From: Xiphias gladius | Taxonomy: Eukaryota; Chordata; Actinopteri; Istiophoriformes; Xiphiidae | NCBI RefSeq assembly: GCF_016859285.1 | Contig: NC_053407.1 | Span: forward strand, 16,926,632-16,990,631 | DNA length: 64,000 nucleotides | Reading direction: 5' to 3' | Part shown: in pieces, positions 1 through 13,500 of the stretch | How the letters are laid out: every line of letters starts with the position of its first letter | Numbering within the stretch: the stretch's first letter is position 1 | Made by a program: the position numbers and the translations under genes | Notes under the pieces: generated by a model | The model's input: only the letters and a program-made list of their open reading frames with translations | Database searches by the model: none | Told to the model about the DNA's origin: nothing

Positions 1-2900
1 GGGTATCAACGTGCCAAAACCAATTTTCCAAGCGAATGAGCAGAGTGCAATCAACAATGTCAAAAGCAGAAAAGGTCTAACAGATTTTGGGATCAGCAAT
101 TGCGTCTGTGTCAGGAGAAATTAGGAATTCATCAGTCATCATGAGCAGCGCTGCGATAAGCTCTATAAGCTTTACACTGAAGGGACAGATATGTTTTTGG
201 TATTGATCTTCTCACCTAACTCTCTGCTACAAAGCTAATAGCATATTTCTCCAAAAGTTGAACCGATTCTTCGTATTGTAAACCATAAGTCAGATGAAGG
301 CCTTAATTTAATTTTGAACCAGACTGGCACCCAGTAAAGCGCATACCTCCACCAAGGCCAAGGTCAAACAATATACTTCTGAGAAAAAAAAAAAAAATCA
401 AATTCATAGTGAATGATCCAGTGAATGATGGCCCCAAAATTTAATGGGTTCTTCCCCTTGTCCATGCCCCATCCTTCCACCAACTTGGGTGCAAATCGCT
501 GCAACCAGCCAATAAATAGACATGGGTGAAAACATAACCTCGTTGTCAGAGGTAATTAATATGTAGTTACAGATTCTGGTTTTGATGGACAATGCTGTCT
601 CACTGTATAGCAGCTTACTCACTTCTTTAGAAAGAAAATGCTCAGAATCTCATCATATAACAACAACAAAAACTTAATGTCCTCTGTTTCTTTAAATCAT
701 TTTCAGGTTTTTATCAAGGTGTCCTGATGTCCATGTTGACAACGTGCCTAAAGTACTTAAAACCTAATCAGAGCAATGACACGGCGTTGTTTTACTGCAC
801 ATTAATAAGTACTTCCAGTAATTTGAGCAGAACTCAAGCTGACTACTGTCTCTCCCTAATAATGAAACACAGAGGGGTGTGTGACCGGGTCCCTTAATTC
901 TTGTTTGTGTGTCTGAACAAGCTGATTGCCATCTGATCATAAGCCTCACCGATCAAAGTGCTGTCCAGAGTCCAAAGGCTTCAGGAGCTGGGCAGCAGGC
1001 CAGCAGCCCCGACTCCTGTTCCCTGGAAATATCGGATATTGGGAAGGAACGGGGAAAGCACTCCGCTGCTTGACAGGAAAATCAAAAGGGGGCATGCCTG
1101 ACTTTCTACCTCCCATCATCATTTAGCATCATTAGCTGAAACATCTGATGACTGATAAATAAGAAGGGGCATCACATTACCAAAACTAATTCAAGGTAAC
1201 GGATTTTGGCAACCAAATCATTCATAGAAATCATTTTCATGTTTACACTGATACATAAAGGATTCAGTCAATAAGTACACGAAGGTGATTTCAAAATAAG
1301 TTTAAAGTGCTCTTAGAGCTCTTTGGATCATTTCAGTAATTTAAATTCTGATGTGAAAATGGCTAATTAGTGACACATCAGGTGCTGTTGCAGCCTCTGG
1401 CACCTAGGATGAACCAGATAGTTGGTATTAAAAGTAAGAAAGAATAGAAAAGTGGATGAGAAATCTAGATACAGTGTAACACATAATTTATGGTAAAAGC
1501 CCATAATAATCTACTTCTTGTTCGCGTTTCTAAATTTCTGTTCATCTGTTTTTGACCTGTTGGTTTTGATTCACTGGGTGTTTACGTAGGCTACAATTTT
1601 TTTTATTTAATAAAATCTTTTAAGTTACTGACACTTCAATTGCTGACACAACACAAACATAATTCCTTATAAGAATAAATATAAACTTACAAGACACAGC
1701 ACAATACACAAACAAGAGAGAAAGGGAAGATACACTGTACGGTCTTAGATTTCAGATCAAAGCAAAGTGTTATTAATATCTTTTTATGTTAATAGATGCT
1801 GTATTAACATTTGTTAAAGATACCACGATGCACACAATAACATCAACAACTGAACATTAAATGCAAATAAAGGCAGCAACAAACTACAACCTCAAAGATT
1901 TACCCCTGAGTTGATTCTCTCTCACAGTCACAACAAAAGTTAGATTACATCTACAAATTTATCAAAGTTACTGTGTGTGTGTATATATATATATATATAA
2001 TGTACTATAAAATGCATACATGCAGCGTGGTTTATGAGCTGCTCTCATGAAACACAGAAGTTCACTCCCTGCTCTGTTGGTAGCACACTCATTGATTTCT
2101 AAAAATAACCACAGGAGGGCAGCTGTGTCCAGAAAATCTTGCTTGGTGAACTCTTCTCTGCCTGATTGTCTTTTTATTTCTCCATGCCCCTGTCTTTCTG
2201 TGTCTCAGCTTATTTTATTTGTCTGTCGATATTTCTCTGCCTGTATGTCTATTTGTGTGTCTGTAAGTCAGACAACCAGAAATCCAAAACTTCAGTATTT
2301 TTAGAGCGCTCTTTGTTTACAATGTCATAACGTCAGTATAAGTTTTTAAAAAAAAGACGTTAATCGCTATTTGAACAAGCTACAGATTAAAAAAAATAAA
2401 AGCACATTTGTTATAATTGGAAATACATTGTTGTTGTTTGGTGACATGGTCTGTATTGAAAGGGATTAGTGACAACAGAGGCTGTGTTTGAATTGCACAC
2501 ATTTGAATTCTGGTATCATACTGAAGCACAAAAAAAATGAATGTTTGTGGCTCATTTCCCAAGTGTCAGTGTGTCAGACCGGAGCAAAGGTGGCACATGG
2601 GGAAGAATACTGGCATGCTGATTTCTGCCCAGTGCTTTGGGAGGCTGACAGTAATACATAGGTCAGGGTGGAGGGTAATTTCAGGGAAAAAGATTTGTTC
2701 CTGGATACGTGGGTGCTGTGTTACTACACTATTTACATTTGTACGCACCTACTCTGAGTTAGCAATTTATGTTCGGTCGCAAAATTCAGTTCCAATGCAA
2801 GCAGTGCAACATTCATGTAGTGGATTACAGGGTAAAAAGTGTGGGGGTCAGGGCAGCGGACGGGCCTCCACCTGCATGGCCATGCATCCCATTGACAATT
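1..2900. other. Gene-free intergenic DNA
   Basis: I see no exon with splice sites and no recognisable protein in this stretch. The longest frame (2537-2977, +) has unusual composition and no domain, and its 3' part runs into a dispersed repeat, so I treat it as chance. The sequence is AT-rich with short A/T runs and one TG/TA microsatellite. Confidence 0.6.
1972..1999. repeat. (TG)n(TA)n microsatellite
   Basis: A short compound dinucleotide run: about 11 bases of TG followed by about 17 bases of TA. This is a simple repeat only. Confidence 0.85.
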
Positions 2901-2904
2901 TTAG

Positions 2905-3105
2905 CCATGCTAGTGGTGTGACTCTGGGGATGGCAGTATTGGTTAGTCAGTCAGTTCACCACTTTGGTCCAGACTGAAATTGACATAGGCATAGGCAACC
3001 CTAATGGCTTTGGTTATCACTTGAGTTTTTTTCTAGTGACACCATCAGGTTGACATTTGTGGCGGCCATGAATTGCCATGAATTTTGGTACACACATTCT
3101 TGCTA
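2905..3105 (-). repeat. Dispersed fish repeat, reverse orientation
   Basis: This looks like a minus-strand copy of the family also present at 32190-32525. Shared landmarks are a 'CACTTTGGTCCAGACTGAAAT' type segment (2958 onward), a 'CTGGGGATGGCA' segment and an 'AATTGCCATGAATTTTGGTACA' like segment near 3070-3095. I recognise these as parts of a very common short repeat of percomorph genomes. It has no coding capacity. The family assignment is from memory. Confidence 0.5.
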
Positions 3106-4744
3106 CTTTACTTTTATTTATTTATTTATTTTGTGGAGGTTTTCTTTCCTGTACATTTCATAGTCATTATCCCAACCTCCTTATTGCTGCTTCATAATAC
3201 ACATAATTCATATAAAAAAATCTCTCCCCCTCTCAAACTAGTGATCTGAATCATAGTGCCATCCGACTGTCTGGTACATGCAGACATTTGTAGTTGAAAC
3301 ATTTTGCAGGAACACTGCAGTACAAGTTGAAGTGGTGAAAAGTCACTAACTCTCAAACTTTTCAACTTCAAAAACAACACATTATCTCAATATTTGTTAC
3401 TTGTCTCGTCCGACACAACTAACATTCTGTTAGAAACTTTCTATGTTCCAGCCACAACAGTAATTTTGTTTCCACACAGTTTTTTGGCACATTTCAAAAT
3501 GACTCAGACACCATCACTAGAATGAAGGCAAAAGACTTCTTTAGAGATCAGACAACAAAGGAGGGTAGATGCTAAAAAAAAACAAATGCTGACTTTTGGT
3601 AGGAAGTGGTCTCTGGTGTGAAAATATGATTTTTTTGCGACACTACTCCACCCTTTCCCTTCACCCTAAGAGTCTTAAAGCTCTGTAAGAGTGTAATACT
3701 GCTTCTGCTTTGCCACTGAGCATTAACTGGGTCATTTTAAGATCCTCGAACAAACAACAAATGGGTTGTTTAAAATCATTTGCCTGTCCAGTGTTGTATT
3801 TTAATGATGTTTTTGAAATGGAAATAAAAGTCAATCATGGTTGATGCTTTTACTTGCTTGTTATGTGTTTCCCTAGCAGAAGAAAGTAAATAGACAAAAA
3901 AAACACTGTTTTGCTTCAAATCTGTCAGTGTTGCGTCAGTCATTATTCTGCTGCCGCCGAAACAGAGTCATGAGTGGGTGTGCCAGAACAAACCATCTTT
4001 GAAGCCTCAAAAAAAGAAGCAAATGAAAAATGTGTTAGAAACAATACATTCAGCAGGAGAAGTGTAGCTGAACGCACAACTGTAAAAGTTTTGTTTACAA
4101 ACTAGACTTGTGCAAGAGTGAAAAGTGGAAAGTTTATGCTTCTGTAAAATGATACTTTTTTAATGCCAGCACCGTTTGCTGCCAGAGCCTCCACAACCAC
4201 AATCCCCCTTCTTATGCTGCTATATTTTAAGTATTGTTGATCTAACTGTGATTTATGTTCATTTATGTTGAGGGGTATTAGCTCTCTCAGAAGAATCCTT
4301 ATCGCTCAGATTCTTTGAGAGCCCCCTCAAAGAGCAGAGTCCGTTCCTCTAATCGTATAAGCATTTGCTATAAATAGTCAATTCCTTACATGTCCGTTTT
4401 ACTTAGTGCAGTGTTTAGTTCATCAGTATCCCGTGTCTGAAAACAGGATGTCAACTCAACCTGTTGAGCGAACCAGCAGCAGTTACTCTACGTGTCCTCA
4501 TTTTCTCCATCGAAACTCGCTTGTTTGTCCCGAGTCAATGCTGCCTCCCATAAATTACATTTACAGTAAACACTACTCATTTACAGTAGCATATATGAAT
4601 AGAGGGAAATATAATGACGCCCCAATCAGATTTTTTAGCAACATAACGAGGAAACTTTTTTTAATGTACATATCTGCCTAGTCTCAAAATGTTCTTCCTG
4701 ACTTGTTTGATTTGTTTACCTACTGTATCTGCTCATAGTAACTA
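3106..4744. other. Gene-free intergenic DNA
   Basis: A short TTTA repeat lies at about 3110-3131. I see nothing else that I can name: no splice-bounded frame, RNA gene or inverted repeat. Confidence 0.5.
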
Positions 4745-4945
4745 AAATGTTCATTTTCGAGAGTTAGATGAGATGGATACGACTCTCATGTGCGTACACT
4801 AAATACACAGTTACTGCTAGCAGCTGGCTGGAAAGACTGGAAACAGTGGGAAACAGTTAGCCTTGCTCTGTCCAAAACAAAATCTGCCAACCAACACCTC
4901 TAAAGTTCGTATCTAACACTTGCATTTTTGTTTGTTCAATGCCTA
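4745..4945. mobile_element. Partial inverted-repeat MITE (half copy)
   Basis: The segment has the ordered landmarks of the MITE found twice in ell3 introns (57185-57640 and 58880-59455): 'GAGAGTTAGATGAGA', 'ACTCTCATGT', 'AAGACTGGAAACAG', 'GTTAGCCTTGCTCTGTCC' and 'ACACCTCTAAAG'. Only one arm is present, and both the terminal part and the opposite arm are missing. It is non-coding and non-autonomous. Confidence 0.6.
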
Positions 4946-7900
4946 CGATCCTTTGGATTCGAACTGCAAAAATTAATCGACGAATTGTTTGAGTCATTTC
5001 CAAGCAAAAATGCCTGTGCTGTTTCCAGTTTCTTAAAATTGAGAATTTGATGCTTTCTGTGTTGTACACTTTGGTGGGAAATTGGATATTTTTGGGTTTT
5101 GGGCCGTTGGTCAGACAAAACAAGACATCTCCGGATGGAGTCAGGATGTGAACCCCAATCAAACATCTATCAAACATCTGCACTTTGTACACAAATCATC
5201 AACCCAGACCATCTCCCTACAACATAAAACTTTGTTCCCTGGGAAAAAAAACAAACAAAGAAACCCTTCCCAGTGTACACAATCCTTGCAGCAATTACAT
5301 TTCCCTAAAATATAAGTGGCAAAGACAGGGTTGCCTTGGCACCGACTCTAGACCTACTGAGATCGACTGAGATGAAAATCTAAATTTTCCTTCCTCTCTC
5401 TTTCTCTCACCCTGACACATTGCCTGGGTGCATGATTGACACACTTGGCTGCCTTTTTTTGTCAAGTACACAACCGTCATCCAGTTGAATTCGTTGCCGC
5501 AGTCCACGGCCACTGTGTTCCAGGAACAGACGCGATTTAGCACAGACATTGTAACACTGCAGGCTTGAATATCTTCTAAGGACTGAAAACCAGCTTTCTC
5601 ATGTCAGTAGGTGTGTATAGCTGAAATAAATGACCCAATAAAAAGTGTTATCCCTGATGACCACTTTCACTGCTTCAAGATGGCGTGGATAAACCACACT
5701 CTCAGGAGATCGATGCCATGTATCAGCCACGCAGGCATGCATTCTGGTTGTATCTGCAGTACAGTGAAGCTAAGAACCAGCGTACATGAGTCTGGTGACG
5801 AGATATGACAGCGAATGACTAGTGCTTTTGTTACATATACAGATTAATCCGAAGAAGTAGCGACATTAAAGATTCCTTTGTGACTAGTCACTTCCTGTCT
5901 TTTTGCATTGACCTCTGGTAATTGCTAACAAATGATCTTTGGAGAAAGTGTTTTAAAGTACTGCTTTTCCAAAAACAACAGCTAGATTGACGGGAAACAT
6001 GCAGGCAATTTTATTTAACAATTTCTTTTTGTCGGACTAATGGCCGGTTATGTGCTGAACTTTATACAACTTCCAGGTCATTTAAATATTGAAAAAAAAA
6101 AAGGCAAATGGCCTATTTTCTTTCAGACACATTTTAACTGTACTGTAGAAAAAGACTGCTGTAACACTTGTACAGTCATTTTCTACCCTTTGATATTCCA
6201 CCAACATATACATAAATCATTATAACCATAGGATATTAAAGTTAAGAGCTGGAAGCATTAGTAATTAACATATTACAAAATTGTGTGTTCCTTTACGTAT
6301 AGGCTGAAGAATAAGAATTTTGAAAGCCGTTAATTTTAATACATTACTGCTTTCAGCAGAACAGTTCTAAAGCAACTATGGAATCTGATAATTTGCGTAA
6401 TGCCCACGCATGTTATTGGATGTGAAGACCTCAGCAGCTAAATAACAAGTCTCTGGCACGTGTAAGTGAGTCAGGCTCCCTCAAAGCTCATTCTCATTGA
6501 TATTGGTGTCCCATCTCCTATGTTTACTTTGCTGGCCAACACATGAAGCAGCAGAGGCGAGGAGTCTCTGTTCACTTCTACTTCAGCGATAAAACTACCT
6601 ATGGTTAGCAGCAAACCCGCACACATCTGTTCAACGGCGTGTTCACTGAAAGGCGTATGATCAAAATAAAAGAAACACTCTATCCTAATAGTGCCGCACT
6701 TGTGAGCGGTAGAAGGGAGTCTGAAACCATCTTATTTAGTGGGTTTTGAGGTGGGAGGGTTTTAGGTTGATTCTGAAGTATTTCACACGTGACTTTCACT
6801 CACCAGAACAAATGAAGTCTCCTGGATTCTCAAACTGGATTAGGAATACAACACCATTTCTACACAGTAAAACATGCAATTTCTCACAAGCGAAGAGCAT
6901 GACAAAACATTTCAAAATTTCATATGGAGTGATTTCTATCTGGTCTCAGACATATTTGACAGAATATTGAACATTAGTCTCTACACAGTGGAGGTGTAAA
7001 CAGAGAGACTTTTGTGGAACAACGATTAATTGAAATTGTGGGAGGGGAAACAATACAGAAGTTGTGCAATTAGCATGACTGTATCTTCATGACAACGAGG
7101 ATAAAAATGCATTTGACCATTATCCCATTTAAATAATGGTTCAGTGATTGCTTCCAGGCAGCATGCACAAGATAAGTTTGAACTATGACCTTAATTGTGT
7201 AAATTAAAGACAAAACTGTCGGAGGCTCCATCAGACTTATTTTCACTGCTTTGTGTCCTTTAACCATTGTTGTGATTGTCTGTTTGCACATTTTTGTAAA
7301 AGATAATTAGAAAGACGCAACAAAAAGCTACGCTCTATATTACATAACATCCCCACTGTAATGCTTCTCTTAAAATCATTTTGGACAGAAATTGTGGACA
7401 GAACACAAAAAAAATGGTCTCAGTCTATTTCCAGACATAAATATGCACTTCTCTACAGTGTAGGGTGTATTTCGTTGAATAATATAATTATACCATTCAA
7501 ATTGTATAATACATCCTCTAAATGCAGTAAGAAATTAATTAATTGATTCAAGAAAAATCTGATGAGAATTTTCATTTCCATATCTACGTGTACAATACTG
7601 AAAGAATCCAACATCAAAACATAAATACACAGCAAAGACTTGACATTAGTCTTACTAATTGCATGTATACCCATCTCAATTATATTTTTGTGAGAAAAAC
7701 TCAGGGATTCTCAAAACTGAAAATGAGGGAATTTTCCCAAAAATTATGACAGCACATGCCAGTCATGGATATACTGCATCAGTACGGAGAAACATCAGTT
7801 GCTACCTGAAACTGAGAGGCCCTGAAAACCCTTTTTTATGATTCTTGTTTCACTAGTGTCCGAGATCAGAGCACAAAGATACGCAACCTGATGGGCAGAA

Positions 7901-8099
7901 CAAAAAAACCTAAAGCTAAACCACTGAGCAATCAGTCAGGGGTCTGGATTTCAATGTACACGATGTACATATGTATGTGTTTATGTACATATGTATGAGC
8001 GGGATGTATTCACGCCGTTTCAAACACTACGAACAGGTGTATTTACCTTTGATAGAAGCCCAGTGTCACCTACAACCCATAGTATTTGATGCCATATGT
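4946..8099. other. Gene-free intergenic DNA
   Basis: There is no recognisable gene. A local duplication of a 'TGTACATATGTATG' unit is visible at about 7964-7998. Open frames are short and lack splice context or similarity to known families. Confidence 0.5.
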
Positions 8100-8345
8100 T
8101 AAACAAAGTGAGGGATCCATAATGGTGTGGGCAGGCATCTTACCGGCGGCCGGATGATTATTCTGCCTGGTTGTGTAACAACCAATGAATATATTTTACA
8201 GGAGCTGTTGAAACCTGTGGTGCAAACATTGTTTCTGTTTCTTCATGATGGCCCCCTATACCAGAACCCTAATGACTCCATATTGATAAACAAATTCAAG
8301 AGAGGTGGTTCAGTATCCCACTTCACCCTCGAGGACTAGTATGAC
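8100..8345 (+). pseudogene. Decayed DDE (Tc1/mariner-like) transposase fragment
   Basis: Two overlapping frames read like the middle of a Tc1/mariner transposase. One gives 'GSIMVWAGI' (8112-8139). After a frame change the other gives 'GRMIILPGCVTTNEYILQEL' and then 'FLHDG' (about 8145-8250). These correspond to the family's 'G-S-V-M-V-W-G-x-I' block and the stretch leading to the second catalytic aspartate. Beyond 8260 the match is lost. The frame is interrupted, no start is visible, and no terminal repeats were found. It is a dead fragment, and the family call is tentative. Confidence 0.35.
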
Positions 8346-9064
8346 AGCGTTCAAAGGGACTTTGATGCTGTTCTGAATGTAAATGGTGATGCCGCTATGT
8401 CGCGTCAAGGAAGGGATCCGAGAATCACACACTGGACCTTCTCAGTTTGAAGTGATAATGATAAGCACTGATCCACTGAGCTGACCCTGATAAACGAGTC
8501 CCTTCGTGGAATAATTCTTGCTCCATCTGAACTCTCGTCAGAGTTAATAAGACTACAAACACAGTAACACAAACTATCGAGCAGGACATGATTCTTGAAA
8601 ACAGATGAGGCAGCCTGACGGTAGAATATGTGGAAATAAAATGCAGTTGAGAGAGATATGGCGTACAAGCCACAATGATGGACGAAGGATATTGCAAAAG
8701 CAATGCAATCAAAAAATGATCACTTTTTCTCAACATAATACAGCTTTACCCATAAAGAGGGATTTTATTGAACCTGGAAATGATTTGCATTTCTGTATCT
8801 CTATAACTTATTTCTCTTTGTCATACTGTATTTTAAAGGATGCACCTGAAATGTGACACCTGAAATATTTTTGTCGAACATCAAATTTCAATTCTTGACC
8901 TTGTAAATAGTTTGACAAAAAAACTTTTACTTAGGGTCCACTTACTGCCTTTTTTTTCTGCAACTTTCAACCACATCCAGACACTGTGCATTTCTTAAAA
9001 TTAATCTTTTGTGTTGTGTTAACTCACACTACACATTTTAATCAGCCTCTCTGAACAGCCACGA

Positions 9065-9505
9065 CCTCCAACTTTTAGAGACCGTCCTCCCATAAAGAAC
9101 GACCCCATAGGTCGTTTGTGCAGGAAGCTTATTATGACCCATAGTTACGTTTTATTATTAGTCAACCTCTAGCGGCTGTAGTAATTATGACAGGAGCAAA
9201 GGAGGTCAGGTGATGTTGTTATGGAGCCACAAAGTCCACATAGTGAGGAGGCTGGGGTGAATAATGGATGGGTCGGCAAAACATCTGATTTTAACACGAA
9301 GGACAGCTGTTCGCTTCCTCTTTAAACTGACAGTCAACATTGTTTCTTTTAACCAAGACCATGATCGTTCTATTACCTTAAACAAGTGTTTATTATTGTA
9401 ACTATTACGACGAAGGTCCTCTAATCTTAACAAAGTACTTATTTTAATCAATGATCCTTCCCTACACCGAACCAAACCTTTACTATAGAACTGCCACAAC
9501 ATAAA
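9065..9505. repeat. Dispersed fish repeat (non-coding)
   Basis: I recognise a sequence common in percomorph genomes. It has a small perfect palindrome 'AACGACC-CCATA-GGTCGTT' (9095-9115), then 'TCAACCTCTAGCGGCTGTAG' and 'AACATTGTTTCTTTTAACC', and ends in CTAACC-like degenerate text around 9470. It has no coding potential. It ends about 15 bases before the Tc1-like element at 9521. The family name is unknown to me and the identification is from memory. Confidence 0.45.
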
Positions 9506-9520
9506 AGGGCTAGTTGTTTA

Positions 9521-10593
9521 CAGACAGGTGACAAATTAAGCTAAGAACCTGGAAAAATGAGTAAAGAAACATAACAAATGTAGATGCTTCCACACAGGTG
9601 CACTGCATGGTACAATTAAACAACTAACATCCAGTTGACATGCCCAGTTGATTCTGATTTTGTATCAAGATGGCAAGAGGAAAAGATCTAAGTGGGTTTA
9701 TTTTTGGGACAGGGATTGCAAGAGCTTCAGTCACAAAGACTGCTCAACTGGCTAGTGTTTCAATAGGAATTTAAAGTGCCATTTGCATTTAGATCTACAG
9801 GAAAGACCTCAGTAAATAGGGTCGGAAATTGTGGTCAAAAGCATACATTTGATGACTGTGCATATCGCAAGGAAAAACAGAAGAGCTGCTCTTCCTCAAG
9901 TGACTGAAATGTCAGCACAGGACGTGATCAGACTGTGTCAGCAAGATCAGTCCGTCAACAGTTACATGGTCAGATGAGTCATCCTTCACCATCGTCTCAA
10001 CAAGTTGGCTAGTGCATGTGTGGCGTACACCAAGAGAACGGTACAGGCCTGAATGCTTGACCCCTACAGAGAGGGGATGCGGTGGCTCTGTTATGCTGTG
10101 GTGGGCATTTTTGCTGGCATGGTTTGGGTCCACTTGTCCCGTTAGAGGGAAGGGTCACTGCAGATCATTACAAAATTGCTCTGAGTGATCACCTTTATCC
10201 TATGAGGAAACATGTCTATCCTGATGGGAGTGGTCTTCTCCGGGATGACAATGCCGACATCCGTTGGACACAGGGGTCAGTGAACGGTTTGGTGAGTACA
10301 AAAATGATGTGAATCATATGGTATATCCTTCGCAGTCATCAGATCGCAACCCTATTGTACACTTATGGAAGATTTTGGACCAACGTGTTAGACAGCGCTC
10401 TCCAACACCATCATCAAAACACCAAATGAGGGAATATCCTTTGGAAGAATGTTGTCCATCCCTCCAGTAGAGTTCCAGAAACATGTAGAGTCAATACCAA
10501 GGTGCATTGAAGCTGTTCTGGCAGCACGTGGTGGCCCAATATCCTTACTAAGACACTTTATGTTGGTTTTTCCTTTAATTTGTCACCCGTCTG
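9521..10593 (+). mobile_element. Tc1-like transposon, degenerate, with intact ends
   Basis: The ends are an imperfect inverted repeat. The left end reads CAGACAGGTGACAAATTAA (9521-9539). The right end is its complement with one mismatch (10575-10593). TA flanks both sides (9519-9520 and 10594-10595), the target duplication typical of Tc1/mariner. The interior reads as a Tc1 transposase broken by stops and frameshifts. Readable blocks are 'MARGKDLSGF' (9670), 'WSDESSFTIV', 'VWRTPRERYRPECL', 'DDNADIRW', '[20 protein letters not shown]' (10336-10395) and '[20 protein letters not shown]'. At 1.07 kb the element is shorter than a full copy (about 1.5 kb), so parts are deleted. It is not functional. 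Confidence 0.85.
9670..10540 (+). pseudogene. Tc1-like transposase pseudogene
   Basis: This is a remnant of a DDE transposase that cut and pasted the surrounding element in the nucleus. The N-terminal helix-turn-helix is present as 'MARGKDLSGFIFGTGIARAS'. The second catalytic region is worn, with 'LLRDDNAD' where the family usually has 'QQDNA'. The C-terminal 'SPDLNPIEHLWD' block survives as '[12 protein letters not shown]', in which the aspartate is followed by arginine instead of leucine. Several in-frame stops (for example near 9772 and 9868) and frame changes rule out a working protein. The closest open frames are 10082-10312 and 10264-10470. Confidence 0.75.
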
Positions 10594-10595
10594 TA

Positions 10596-13500
10596 TATTT
10601 CAATTTTTAACAGTTTATCTGTGGCAAGTCTCTATGTCTGTGTCTTCAACAATGTGACAAAAAGAGAGAACGGAAGCATTACTTATTGCAATTCAACTAT
10701 GAATGAAAAATAAAAAGAGAAAAAGAAAACAAAAAATTCTAGAAGAAAAACATGGAGCTGGAAGATGCAGACAACATGGTCTTCCCGTTCTTCAGCGAAG
10801 TTCAATTTTATATCACACCAGTCTCAGTCAAGACTGCAGTTTTAACCCCAACACATAAAATACTACTCCATTAATATTAGAACAAACTCACTACAGTTTA
10901 TAACAAATCTTTTGACTGCAGTCATGTGGAAAATCAGACCATGAAACTGCTGAAACTGCAAAATAGCCGACTCATATTTCTGACCTGCCGGAGATCCATC
11001 CATCCATCTGTCCGAGACCCAGATTGTTGATCATTCAGGGAATTAATCGGGTGCCGCGACGATTCCCCCTCATATGCAGCCACCTGTTATCATGTGACAT
11101 AGGTTCATACACATGATGATGACTCAACCATCTCCTATGACAACTAACCTAACTCCAGACTTGGTGATGACGACTGTTAGCCAGTAAGTGGACGAGAAGC
11201 CTTTTTTTTCTTAAATAATTTTGTCAATTATGTCAACATGTATAAACCTGTGTGGATAACAGAACACCGGGGTAAATGTTTTTATGTATGTATATTGTAT
11301 TTATGCAAATCACGTGTATAAAAACTAATTTAAATAAACTGTCTCTATCCTGCTTGATGTGGCCTATACAGTCACTGAATGTGGCTGGATCAACAGAGAA
11401 TAAGTGCCCCAAAGCAAAATGCTAACTGTTGTCTACTTGCAACACTAGGTGCAGAGTTGAATTAGAGCTGATAATGTATGCCATAGCCAATGGGTGGGAT
11501 CATTCGTTTTTTCAGATTAACTTGTGCATCCCATACTGATTTGTGAGAGAAAAGTGGCTCACTGCATGAAATTTCCTTTCATTTTCATTTCCATCTCCCT
11601 CTGTGTGTGAGGTTTTCCAAGATGGATTTGTTGCGTTGAGAGATTCACCAGCAAATCCTCCAGGGAGACAAGTGACAGGATCCGTTCTGGCCACTTTAAT
11701 GGTGCAAACTATGAATACCTGCATAAGTCCTGACATCACAGTGGACAATTGACTGAATTTTTCTACAAGAACAATCCTGTACAATACATTCATCAAGGAT
11801 GGCTCGATATTTCTTGGGCTATGACATTGACAACCTTCATAACAGGGCTCTGGTGGTTCTGGGGGCTCTTGATGCATGACCTACTTACTAAATACGTATA
11901 AGGATGAGCAGACTTTGACCTTTACTCTGGAGGGACTCAGCATTTGTTAGAGAATGTGAACCCTAAAACAACATTGTTTAATAGTTACTGTATGTTAAAA
12001 GGAGACGTGTACATTAGGACAAATACAAGCTATTGCTTTTACACTAAAAGCGATATTAAAAGAGACAATCACTTGTGACAATCTTGCTGTATCTGTCACA
12101 GCCTTATGATCATTATGGCTGCAACTTCGTCTCCTATATGTGTAGCAGCCAGTAGTGAAGGGTGAGGTAGTGACTTAATATTATCATTTATCAGCTTTCA
12201 ACAGAATCATTTTGTCACGATGATCTATTACTGTTGTCATTCTACAAGTTTCTGTTATCCGAATTAATGATTTTGAGCAAATTAAAAACAAAATTGAAGT
12301 TTTTATTTTACACAGAAGTATGGTGTTACATAAGATATACTGTTATATTGGAAACATGGCTGGATTCACTCTCCAGGGAGCCCCAGGGCAACAATTAGCT
12401 ATGGGCCCCCACTGATCCACTGTTTGCTGTAATTTGGCCAAACTTATAATAACTAATTTTTGGCCACTTGAGGGCAGCAGAAACGCATTGTAAACACAAT
12501 ACGGACTTATAATCACCTTTAAGAAGATATGGTAAACTTTTTAGCAAACAGTTGCCTATTTACGCATCGAGCAGAGAAGGAGCAAGATCATAATTTATTT
12601 GGAGTTGTTTGTCTGGCCACATGATGAATGTGAGTCAGACATTCATTCTCCTTCAAGCTCTGCCTTTGGTCTCCACCACCTCTTGAGAAAAATATCTGCC
12701 TCTTCAGCTGCTAAATGCTCCAGCATACAGTGGGTTTTTACAGCTTTGTCACTGAAAACAATCAAAACAATTAGCTGAAAAATGCTAAACGCTCGGTAGA
12801 GCCATGGGGAGCTGCAGAGTTCTGCTGTGATTCTCTGGGAGCTTATCGCTACGAGCCACACATTTCACATTGTCTTTTGTGTTATTTTTATTATGAAAAT
12901 ATTTGCCCAGTTTGTCACTCAGCCCTGAATCGAACACAAAACTGTTGCCTTTTCCACGCATGACAACTGTAATATCAATGTATAATGATTTTAGAAAATA
13001 TCCTTATAAGCCATAAAATAATATAAAATAATCAGAAAACATGATACTGGAGCTCATATCGAATCAGTGATTAACTCTACCTGAAGTTATCAGTAAAGAA
13101 AGCTCAAGCTTGCAGGATGTATTCAGTTGGTTTCTGCATGACAGTAATCGAAACCTACTGGTTCACACTATATCTTCCTTTATTTCTGAAAACTTCTGTT
13201 CTCTGGAAAAAACTGCCTGACTTTAAATGACCAATATCTGTCACCACTGTGCCAATTTCCAAAAGCAAACTGAAAACCTTTCTATCTTCTCGGGCTTTTG
13301 ATTTGTTATTGTGTCTGTAGTTCACGTCTGTGGAGTGTCTGGGCATTGAGTTTACAAGCAATGTATTGTCATTCTGTATATAAAGAAAACTGCTTTCTCC
13401 CTGTCTCTATATAGGGGCACACAAGCACAAAAGAGGCTTAGAATTCTTCTAAACCACAAATAAAAGTATTTCTTATCACCCTAGTGCTGTGTGAAATATC

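Noticed and set aside
2618..2648. 'CCCAGTGCTTTGGGAGGCTGA' resembles the start of primate Alu
   Set aside because: Only about 20 bases match and the rest of Alu is absent. The rest of the window is fish-like, so this is coincidence.
2537..2977. 146-codon open frame, one of the longest in the upstream region
   Set aside because: Low-complexity composition, no domain, and its 3' part reads through a dispersed repeat. Best explained as chance.
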